NCBI RefSeq assembly: GCF_039537505.1
Contig: NZ_BAABAQ010000009.1
Location: 1 to 64,000 of the forward strand
Source of the DNA: Streptosporangium oxazolinicum
GTDB lineage: Bacteria > Actinomycetota > Actinomycetes > Streptosporangiales > Streptosporangiaceae
Direction: 5' to 3'
DNA length: 64,000 bases
Of this stretch, positions 54,442 through 61,379 are shown piece after piece. Each line of letters opens with the position of its first letter. Positions within the stretch are counted from its first letter, which is position 1. The position numbers and the translations under genes were made by a program. The notes under the pieces were generated by a model that worked only from the letters and a program-made list of their open reading frames with translations, made no database searches and had not been told where the DNA came from.

Positions 54442-55539
54442 GTGAAGTTCCTCCGCCGCCCGCCGGTACGCCGGTTTCTCACCGTCGTGCTGGTGGGCTA
54501 TCTGCTCTCCGGCCCGGTGGCCGGCGCGGTCAAGACGGGCTGGCCCGGCCTGCTCGGGATGGTCCCGATCGGCGCCGTCACCGTCGGCTGCTGCCTGTGG
54601 GTGCTGCTGGGCCGGGCCCCGCGGCACGACGCCCCGCTGCTCGTGGTCACCCTGGCCGGGGGGCTCGCCCTGCACGGGATCAGCCCCTACAGCGGCATGG
54701 GGTTCCTGTACATCGTGATCTTCGTCGCGCCGTTCAAGACCCGCCTGTGGCCGGCGGTGGTCCTGGTCATGGCGGACATCGCCGCCACGACGGCCCTGTC
54801 CTTCCTGCTCGGGCTGCCGGGCGGGGAGGTGCTGGGCAACGCCTCCGGCCTCACCTACGTCGCCGTCTTCACCTTCCTGATACGGCACGTGAAGACGACC
54901 AGGGAGCACGCCTCGGCGCTCGCCGAGGCGCGGGCGGGCGAGGCCGTGCTGGCCGAGCGGGCACGGCTGGCCAGGGAGATCCACGACATCCTGGCGCACT
55001 CGCAGTCGGCGCAGATCGTCCACCTGGAGGGGGCGCGGCTGCTGCTCGAGCGGGGCGAGGATCCGGCGGCGGCCCTCGACCGGGTCAACCGCGCCGTACG
55101 GCTGGCGCGTGCCGGGCTGGAGGAGACCCGCCGGGCGCTCGACGCGCTGCGCGGGGAGGAGCTTCCGCTGGCCGAGCGGCTGGAGCGGCTGGCGGTGGAG
55201 TTCCGGTCGGTGACCGGCTCGTCCTGCGCGGTCTCGGTCGCGGGGAACCTCGACTCGCTGGAGGCGGGGGCGAGGCTGGCGGTGGCCAGGACCGCCCAGG
55301 AGGCGCTGACGAACGCGCGCAAGCACGCGCCGGGCGCCGCGGTGTCGGTGGCGCTGCGCCGCGTCGGCACCTGGTGCGAGCTGGAGGTGCGCGACACGGG
55401 CGGCCCGCCGGGACCGCCGACCTCGGGAGGGGGATACGGGCTGGTGGGGATGCGCGAGCGGGCCGAGCTGATCGGCGGTTCGCTCGCCGTGCGGCCGGGC
55501 GCGGAGGGTTTCGAGATTCTTCTGCGGGTCCCGGCGTGA
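54442..55539 (+). CDS. Sensor histidine kinase, NarL/LiaS (HisKA_3) class
   Basis: 365 aa. Residues 1-145 hold about five membrane helices with no extracellular domain of note, as in intramembrane sensors. The dimerisation helix is LAREIHDILAHSQSAQIVHLE with His at about 183. Residues 260-365 form the ATPase (EALTNARKHAPGA, GGGYGLVGMRERAELIGG). It senses membrane or cell-envelope stress in related LiaS/DesK-type systems. It starts 157 bp from the ABC ATPase on the opposite strand, so it probably controls that exporter together with the regulator at 55685. Confidence 0.93.
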   Translation: MKFLRRPPVRRFLTVVLVGYLLSGPVAGAVKTGWPGLLGMVPIGAVTVGCCLWVLLGRAPRHDAPLLVVTLAGGLALHGISPYSGMGFLYIVIFVAPFKTRLWPAVVLVMADIAATTALSFLLGLPGGEVLGNASGLTYVAVFTFLIRHVKTTREHASALAEARAGEAVLAERARLAREIHDILAHSQSAQIVHLEGARLLLERGEDPAAALDRVNRAVRLARAGLEETRRALDALRGEELPLAERLERLAVEFRSVTGSSCAVSVAGNLDSLEAGARLAVARTAQEALTNARKHAPGAAVSVALRRVGTWCELEVRDTGGPPGPPTSGGGYGLVGMRERAELIGGSLAVRPGAEGFEILLRVPA

Positions 55540-55544
55540 GCCGC

Positions 55545-55586
55545 CCGCGGCGCGGCGCCGCTGCGGGGGTGGGCGCCGCGCCGCGG
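55545..55586 (+). terminator. Long hairpin between kinase and regulator genes
   Basis: CCGCGGCGCGGCGCC (55545-55559), 12-base loop, GGCGCCGCGCCGCGG (55572-55586): a perfect 15-bp stem 6 bp after the kinase stop. There is no T-run. It may reduce read-through into the regulator gene or protect the kinase mRNA end. Confidence 0.6.
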
Positions 55587-55684
55587 ACGGTTCACGCCGG
55601 TGCCGTACGGTATCGCCCAACGGGGAAGCGGGTGGGAGCGCCACCGGCGTACCCGGGCGGGTTCGAGGGGGGCGGGGGGCCGGG

Positions 55685-56326
55685 GTGACCGTGCGGGTAC
55701 TGGTGGTCGACGACCAGACGGTGGTGCGCGAGGGGCTGGTGCTGCTGCTGGGGCTGCTGCCCGGCATCGAGGTGGCGGGGGCGGCGGCCGACGGCCGGGA
55801 GGCGGTCGGGCTCGCCGGCTCCCTGCGGCCCGACGTGGTCCTGATGGACCTGCGGATGCCCCGGATGGACGGGGTGGAGGCGACCCGCAGGATCAGGGCG
55901 GCCCATCCGGAGATCCACGTGGTGGTCCTGACGACGTACTCCGACGACGAGTCGGTCTTCGCCGCGCTGGCCGCGGGGGCGCGGGGCTACCTGACCAAGG
56001 ACGCCGACGCCGAGTCCCTGGCCTCGGCGATCGCCACCGTGGTCGAGGGCGAGGCCCAGTTCGACCCCGGTGTCCAGCGGCGGCTGGCCGAGGCGGTGAC
56101 CGGGGGCCGCCGCGCGCCGGAGCCGCCCGACGGGCTCACCCGCCGCGAGAGCGAGGTGCTGCGGCTGATAGCGGCGGGCCGCTCCAACGCGGAGATCGCC
56201 GGGGAGCTGTTCATCTCCGAGGCGACGGTCAAGACGCACATCAACAACCTCTTCGCCAAGGCGGGACTGCGCGACCGGGCCCAGGCGGTGACGTACGCCT
56301 TCCGGCACGGCCTGGTCCCCGACTGA
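55685..56326 (+). CDS. NarL/FixJ family response regulator
   Basis: 213 aa. Residues 1-120 are the receiver: acidic pocket VLVVDDQ, phosphoacceptor Asp in VVLMDLRMPRMDG (about 54), and Lys in YLTKDADAE. Residues 145-213 are the LuxR-type HTH (LTRRESEVLRLIAAGRSNAE, then FISEATVKTHINNLFAKAGL). It is the partner of the kinase 145 bp upstream. GTG start; the preceding G-rich stretch gives a ribosome site. The target is probably the divergent ABC exporter. Confidence 0.94.
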   Translation: MTVRVLVVDDQTVVREGLVLLLGLLPGIEVAGAAADGREAVGLAGSLRPDVVLMDLRMPRMDGVEATRRIRAAHPEIHVVVLTTYSDDESVFAALAAGARGYLTKDADAESLASAIATVVEGEAQFDPGVQRRLAEAVTGGRRAPEPPDGLTRRESEVLRLIAAGRSNAEIAGELFISEATVKTHINNLFAKAGLRDRAQAVTYAFRHGLVPD

Positions 56327-56605
56327 CCGGGACGGCGGCATCGTGGCCGGACACCTCGGCCCGCTCGACCTCCGCTCCCCGGCTGACCGAGGCGGCGGGA
56401 CGGGGTGGCGGGACGGGCGGCACCGGGGTGGCGGGGCACGGCGCGGCGACGACAGTGACGACAGTGACGTGGCGATAACTGACGGCGACGTGACGGCGAC
56501 ATGGCGGTGATGACTGTCAGGTCTGGGGATGTGGGGACGCCGTCACAGGGTGAGGGTGAATCGAGTACGGATTTCACCTCGCGGGTGCCCTCGAAGGGAA
56601 GTGCC

Positions 56606-57088
56606 ATGCGACCTGATGTCAGTTTGACCGGCCACGAGACGGTGGCGGGTTTCGGCAACTACGCCGAGGCCCAGCGCGCCGTGGACCACCTGTCGGACCA
56701 GAAGTTCCCGGTCGAGCACACGATGATCGTCGGAGTCGGTCTCCGGCTCGTCGAACGGGTGCTCGGGCGGCTGACCTATCTTCGCGCCGCGGGGATGGGC
56801 GCGGCGACCGGAGCCTGGTTCGGACTGCTGATCGGCCTGTTCTTCGCGATCTTCACGCCCGGACGCTTCCCCTTCATCCTGGTCCTGTGGGGCCTGATCT
56901 GGGGTGCCATAGCCGGAGCGATCTTCGGGCTGGTCGGCCACGCGCTCACCGGGGGCAAGCGTGACTTCCTCTCGTCGAGTGCGATCGTCGCCGACCGCTA
57001 CGAGGTGCTGGTCGCGGCCCCGCACGCCGCCGAGGCGCGCAGGCTGCTCAACGTGGGCACGTCCCAGCAGATGCACCAGCAGATCTGA
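56606..57088 (+). CDS. General stress protein-like membrane protein
   Basis: 160 aa. The N-terminal part GFGNYAEAQRAVDHLSDQKF is the ferredoxin-like fold of the general stress protein 17M family. Two membrane helices follow (TGAWFGLLIGLFFAIFTPG, and FILVLWGLIWGAIAGAIFGL), joined by a short loop. ATG 56606 has AAGGGAAG upstream. It lies just before the dnaK operon, but a strong terminator separates them. Function unknown, perhaps membrane stress. Confidence 0.82.
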   Translation: MRPDVSLTGHETVAGFGNYAEAQRAVDHLSDQKFPVEHTMIVGVGLRLVERVLGRLTYLRAAGMGAATGAWFGLLIGLFFAIFTPGRFPFILVLWGLIWGAIAGAIFGLVGHALTGGKRDFLSSSAIVADRYEVLVAAPHAAEARRLLNVGTSQQMHQQI

Positions 57089-57117
57089 CCGGCGCTCCCC
57101 GGGACGGGGCCCGCACT

Positions 57118-57153
57118 GACGGCGGCGCGGGCGGCATCGCCCGCGCCGCCGTC
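57118..57153 (+). terminator. Terminator before dnaK
   Basis: GACGGCGGCGCGGGCG (57118-57133), GCAT loop, CGCCCGCGCCGCCGTC (57138-57153): a perfect 16-bp stem. It separates the stress-protein gene from the dnaK operon. Confidence 0.8.
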
Positions 57154-57303
57154 CCGCATCCGCCACCGGGCCGCCCGCCCGGCCCGGATCCACCGGGCCT
57201 GATCCTTCCCGGGCCCGCTTCGGGACGCGGATCCAGCCGGGGTCTCGTGGGCGGGGCGGTGCCGTCCGGTGCCGCAGCGCATAGGAGCGCATAGGAGGGC
57301 AGC

Positions 57304-59220
57304 ATGGCTAAGACAGTCGGAATCGACCTGGGCACCACCAACTCGGTGATCGCCACGATGGAGGGCGACAAGGCCACGGTGATCCCCAACTCCGAGGGCG
57401 CGAGGACGACGCCGTCGGTCGTGGCGTTCACCGAGAACGGCGAGCGCCTGGTCGGGCAACTGGCCCGCCGCCAGGCGATCCTGAACCCCAAGGGGACGAT
57501 CTACTCGGCCAAGCGCTTCATCGGCCGTCGCCACGACGAGGTCTCCAGCGAGCTGAACGCCGTGTCGTTCGACGTCGTCCCGGGCCCCGACGGAGCCGTC
57601 CGCTTCAAGATCAACGAGAAGCCGTACGCGCCCGAGGAGATCGCCGCGGCGATCCTGCGCAAGCTCGTGGACGACGCCTCGAAGTTCCTGGGGGAGAAGG
57701 TCACCGAAGCGGTCATCACCGTGCCCGCGTACTTCAACGACTCCCAGCGCCAGGCGACCAAGGACGCCGGGAGGATCGCCGGTCTGGAGGTCCTGCGGAT
57801 CATCAACGAGCCGACCGCGGCGGCCCTCGCCTACGGCCTCGACCGCGAGGAGAGCGAGACCGTGCTCGTCTTCGACCTGGGCGGCGGCACCTTCGACGTC
57901 AGCATCCTCGCCATCGGGGACGGTGTCGTGGAGGTACGGTCGACCGCGGGCGACACCCACCTGGGCGGCGACGACTTCGACCGGCGCGTCGTCGACTACC
58001 TCGCCGACGAGTTCCAGCGGGACAACGGCATCGACCTGCGCCAGGACCCGCAGGCCCTACAGCGGCTGTTCGAGGCCGCGGAGAAGGCCAAGGTCGAGCT
58101 GTCGTCGGTCACCCAGACGCAGATCAGCCTGCCCTTCATCACCGCGGACGCCTCGGGCCCCAAACACCTGAACACCACGCTCAGGCGCTCGACCTTCGAG
58201 GAGATCACCGCCGACCTGCTCGAACGGTGCAGGGGCCCCGTCCAGCAGGCGATGGCCGACGCCAAGCTCACCGCCGACGACATCGACGAGGTGATCCTGG
58301 TGGGCGGCTCGACCAGGATGCCCGCCGTGCAGAACCTGGTACGCCGTATGACGGGCGGCAAGGAACCGAACATGACGGTCAACCCGGACGAGGTCGTGGC
58401 CCTGGGCGCCGCGATCCAGGCCGCCGTCATCAAGGGCGAGCTGAAGGACGTCGTACTACTCGACGTGACTCCGCTCTCCCTCGGCATCGAGACGCTCGGC
58501 GGGGTGATGACGAAGGTCATCGAGCGGAACACCACCATCCCGGCCCGCCGTTCGGAGACGTTCAGCACCGCCGAGGACAACCAGAGCGCCGTGGACGTCG
58601 TCGTGCTGCAGGGGGAGCGCGAGCGCGCCGCCGACAACCGCTCCCTGGGCCGGTTCCGGCTGGAGAGCATCCGGCCCGCGCCGCGCGGCGTGCCGCAGGT
58701 CGACGTGACCTTCGACGTCGACGCCAACGGGATCCTGAACGTCTCGGCCAAGGACAAGGACACCGGAGCCGAGCAGCGCATCACGATCAGCGAGAGCTCG
58801 AACCTGGACAAGAGCGAGGTCGAGCGGATGGTCGCCGACTCCGAGCGGCACCGCGAGGAGGACCGGCGGACGCGGCAGGTCGTGGACGCGCGCAACGAGC
58901 TCGACTCCGCCGCCTACCAGGTGGAGCGCCGTCTGGCGGAGCTGGGCGGCTCGGTACCCGTCCACGAGAAGGCGCGGGCCGAGATGCTGGTGCACGACGC
59001 CCGCGACGCGATCAAGCAGGAGGCCCCGCTCGACCGGGTCCGCTCGCTCACCCCCGAGCTCCAGCAGGTCTACCAGAGCCTTGGCGCGGCGGGGTCCGGA
59101 GCCGCGGGGGCTGGGGGGTCCACAGGGTCCACGGGCGGTCCGGGGACCTCGGGGGCGTCCGGCTCCCCGGGCGGCCGGGACGACGACGTCATCGACGCGG
59201 AGTTCACGACCGATGAGTGA
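57304..59220 (+). CDS. dnaK: Chaperone DnaK (Hsp70)
   Basis: 638 aa. TVGIDLGTTNSVIA binds ATP; VITVPAYFNDSQRQATKDAG, VFDLGGGTFDVSIL and LVGGSTRMPAVQNLV complete the ATPase. The substrate domain contains LLDVTPLSLGIETLGGVMTK. The C-terminal lid ends in a Gly/Ser linker and DDDVIDAEF. First gene of dnaK-grpE-cbpA-cbpM-clpB. The ATG has AGGAGGG. I find no HAIR (CTTGAGT..ACTCAAG) or CIRCE element upstream, so heat control, if any, must come from another factor. It may be a second DnaK; that needs the whole genome. Confidence 0.97.
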   Translation: MAKTVGIDLGTTNSVIATMEGDKATVIPNSEGARTTPSVVAFTENGERLVGQLARRQAILNPKGTIYSAKRFIGRRHDEVSSELNAVSFDVVPGPDGAVRFKINEKPYAPEEIAAAILRKLVDDASKFLGEKVTEAVITVPAYFNDSQRQATKDAGRIAGLEVLRIINEPTAAALAYGLDREESETVLVFDLGGGTFDVSILAIGDGVVEVRSTAGDTHLGGDDFDRRVVDYLADEFQRDNGIDLRQDPQALQRLFEAAEKAKVELSSVTQTQISLPFITADASGPKHLNTTLRRSTFEEITADLLERCRGPVQQAMADAKLTADDIDEVILVGGSTRMPAVQNLVRRMTGGKEPNMTVNPDEVVALGAAIQAAVIKGELKDVVLLDVTPLSLGIETLGGVMTKVIERNTTIPARRSETFSTAEDNQSAVDVVVLQGERERAADNRSLGRFRLESIRPAPRGVPQVDVTFDVDANGILNVSAKDKDTGAEQRITISESSNLDKSEVERMVADSERHREEDRRTRQVVDARNELDSAAYQVERRLAELGGSVPVHEKARAEMLVHDARDAIKQEAPLDRVRSLTPELQQVYQSLGAAGSGAAGAGGSTGSTGGPGTSGASGSPGGRDDDVIDAEFTTDE

Positions 59221-60004
59221 GGCATCCGGGCGCGACCGGCACGTCCCGCGCCCCGACCGGGATCCGCGCGGCGGGTACGGCCCGTCGGGTCGGGAGCGGC
59301 AGGACCGGGAGCCGTACGACCAGGGACCGCACGACCAGGGACCGTACGACCGGGGACCGCACGACCGGGGAGAGGACGCGGGCCGGGAGACGCGAGCCCG
59401 GAACCGGTCCCACGACCGGGCCGAGGAGCGAGCCGAGGACCGGGCCCGCGATCCGCGCGAACCTCGGGAGGCGGAGACCCGGCGCGGTGGCCAGGGGACG
59501 CGCGACCGGGGGCCCGAGGTCCCGGAAGGGGCCGAGCCCGCCCCGGAGGGCCTTCAGGACCGCGTCGTGGAGCTCCAGGCCCTGGTGACCGACCTCCAGG
59601 ACCGCTGGCGGCGGGCCCTCGCCGACCTCGACAACCTGCGCAAGCGCGTCAGCAGGGACGCGGTGCGGACACAGGCCGAGGAGCGGGCCCGTGCCGCCGC
59701 GGAGTGGCTGCCCGTGCTGGACAACCTGGACCGCGCGCTGGAGCACGCGGAGACCGATCCGGCCTCCATCGCCGAGGGGATGCGGGCGATCCGAGGCCAG
59801 GCGCAGGAGGTGCTCTCCCGCCTCGGCTACGCGCGCCGCGACGACACCGGGACCGTGTTCGACCCGGCCAGGCACGAGGCGGTGGGCGTGCTCTCGCAGG
59901 AGGGCGTGCCCGACGGCACGATCGTGCGGGTCGTGCGGCCCGGCTACGGGGACGGCGAACAGCAGCTGCGGCCCGCGCTGGTCGTGGTGGCCAAGGGGGA
60001 GTGA
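59213..60004 (+). CDS. grpE: Nucleotide exchange factor GrpE
   Basis: 263 aa. Residues 1-110 are an unusual low-complexity tail with DQGPHDQGPYDRGPHDRG repeats and many Arg/Asp/Glu. The GrpE core begins at about 120 (LQDRVVELQALVTDLQDRWR), continues with RALADLDNLRKRVSRDAVRT and ends in the beta domain VFDPARHEAVGVLSQEGVPDG. It releases ADP from DnaK. Its ATG overlaps the dnaK stop by 8 bp, giving tight translational coupling. Confidence 0.94.
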   Translation: MSEASGRDRHVPRPDRDPRGGYGPSGRERQDREPYDQGPHDQGPYDRGPHDRGEDAGRETRARNRSHDRAEERAEDRARDPREPREAETRRGGQGTRDRGPEVPEGAEPAPEGLQDRVVELQALVTDLQDRWRRALADLDNLRKRVSRDAVRTQAEERARAAAEWLPVLDNLDRALEHAETDPASIAEGMRAIRGQAQEVLSRLGYARRDDTGTVFDPARHEAVGVLSQEGVPDGTIVRVVRPGYGDGEQQLRPALVVVAKGE

Positions 60005-60948
60005 TGCCCCCCGACCGGGACTTCTACGAGATCCTCGGCGTGCGGCGGGGCGCGAGCCAGGAGGACATCCAGCGCGCCTACCGCAAGCTGGCGCGGGCCA
60101 ACCACCCCGACGTCAACAAGGACCCGTCCGCCGAGGACCGCTTCAAGGAGGTCTCCGAGGCCTACAGCGTGCTGTCCGACCCCGAGACCCGGCGCCGCTA
60201 CGACGCGTTCGGGCCGGAGTTCCGCCAGGTGCCCGAGGACGTGGACCCCGAGACGTGGGCGCGCGCCAGGAGCCGGGGGGCGGGCGCGGGACGGGCCGGT
60301 CCCCGTGGCGGAGGCGAGGGCTTCGACGGCTTCGGCGGCTTCGAGGAGGGAGTCGATCTCGGCGACCTCTTCGAAGGGCTGTTCTCCGGCAGAAGGGGCC
60401 GGTCCGGCGCGAACTGGGGGCCGATCCCCGGCGCCGACCAGGAGGCCGAGATCGTCCTGACCCTTGAGGAGGCCTACCGGGGCGGGCGCCGCTCCATCAC
60501 CGTCGGTTCGCGCGGGCTGCGGGTCGACATCCCGCCGGGCGTCACCGACGGGCAGCGCGTCAGGCTGGCCGGACAGGGCGGCCGGGGTGGCGACGGCGCC
60601 CCGGCGGGCGACCTCTACCTGATCGTCAGGATCGCCCCGCACCCCCGCTACCGGGTCGAGGGGCGCGACATCCACGTCCTGCTCCCGGTCACCCCGTGGG
60701 AGGCGGCGCTCGGCGCCACCGTCGCGGTCGACACCCCCGGAGGAGAGGCCAAGGTGAAGGTGCCACCGGGAACGTCCAGCGGCAGGCGGCTGCGGCTGCG
60801 CGGCCGGGGGATGCCCAGCCGCCGCGACAGGCCGGGTGACCTGTACGCCGAGGTGCGGATCATGGTCCCGGAGCGGCTGACGGAGGAGGAGCGGCGGCTG
60901 TTCGAGCAGCTCGCCGCGGCCTCCGCGTTCGACCCGAGGAGGCGGTGA
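60004..60948 (+). CDS. cbpA: DnaJ-family co-chaperone, CbpA type (no zinc domain)
   Basis: 314 aa. The J domain (1-70) contains DFYEILGVRRGASQEDIQRA and the HPD triad (ANHPDVN). A Gly/Phe-rich linker (GEGFDGFGGFEEG) follows, then two C-terminal substrate-binding domains (LTLEEAYRGGRRSITV, GDLYLIVRIAPHPRYRVEGR). The four CxxCxGxG zinc repeats of true DnaJ are missing, which makes it a CbpA-like class II protein. Its ATG overlaps the grpE stop codon by one base. Confidence 0.94.
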   Translation: MPPDRDFYEILGVRRGASQEDIQRAYRKLARANHPDVNKDPSAEDRFKEVSEAYSVLSDPETRRRYDAFGPEFRQVPEDVDPETWARARSRGAGAGRAGPRGGGEGFDGFGGFEEGVDLGDLFEGLFSGRRGRSGANWGPIPGADQEAEIVLTLEEAYRGGRRSITVGSRGLRVDIPPGVTDGQRVRLAGQGGRGGDGAPAGDLYLIVRIAPHPRYRVEGRDIHVLLPVTPWEAALGATVAVDTPGGEAKVKVPPGTSSGRRLRLRGRGMPSRRDRPGDLYAEVRIMVPERLTEEERRLFEQLAAASAFDPRRR

Positions 60949-61379
60949 TGACCCACCCGTTCCCTGAGCGCAGGCCACCCCGCCCGGGGCCCCCGGACGA
61001 GGGCGCGGCCTCCCGGCCGCGCGAGGCCCGGCGGGAGGCTCCGCAGGAGGCACGGCGGGAGGCGGGGAGGACCTACCAGCTGGCCAGGCCCGCGCGCCTG
61101 GATCTGGAGACGTTCGCCAGGGTGACCGGCGCCCACCCCGACCTGGTGCGGCGCCTCGTCGCGCTGGGCGTGCTCGACGCCTGGACCGACGCCGCCGGGC
61201 ACCTGTGGTTCCCGCCCTCCCAGCTGCTCACCATGGCGCGTGCCCGGCGGCTGCGGGCCGGATTCTCGATCAACTACGCGGCGCTCGGCCTCGTCATGGA
61301 CCTGCTGGACCGCATCGCCGACCTGGAGGCCGCCCAGCGCGGTCGTACCCGACCCACCGGAGGCCCGCCGTGGACATGA
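60948..61379 (+). CDS. cbpM: MerR-like chaperone modulator CbpM
   Basis: 143 aa. Residues 45-115 (YQLARPARLDLETFARVTGA, HPDLVRRLVALGVLDAWTD, LWFPPSQLLTMARARRLRAG) follow the CbpM/MerR helix arrangement, and the C-terminal ends LGLVMDLLDRIADLEAA. CbpM binds the J domain of CbpA and limits its use of DnaK. The first 40 residues are charged and low complexity. In streptomycetes this position in the dnaK operon is held by HspR; this protein lacks the HspR wing pattern. ATG 60948 follows AGGAGG by 5 bp and overlaps cbpA. Confidence 0.82.
   Translation: MTHPFPERRPPRPGPPDEGAASRPREARREAPQEARREAGRTYQLARPARLDLETFARVTGAHPDLVRRLVALGVLDAWTDAAGHLWFPPSQLLTMARARRLRAGFSINYAALGLVMDLLDRIADLEAAQRGRTRPTGGPPWT

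Noticed and set aside
57089..57303. HAIR or CIRCE heat-shock operator before dnaK
   Set aside because: No CTTGAGT..ACTCAAG and no CIRCE repeat found; the only strong structure is the terminator at 57118.
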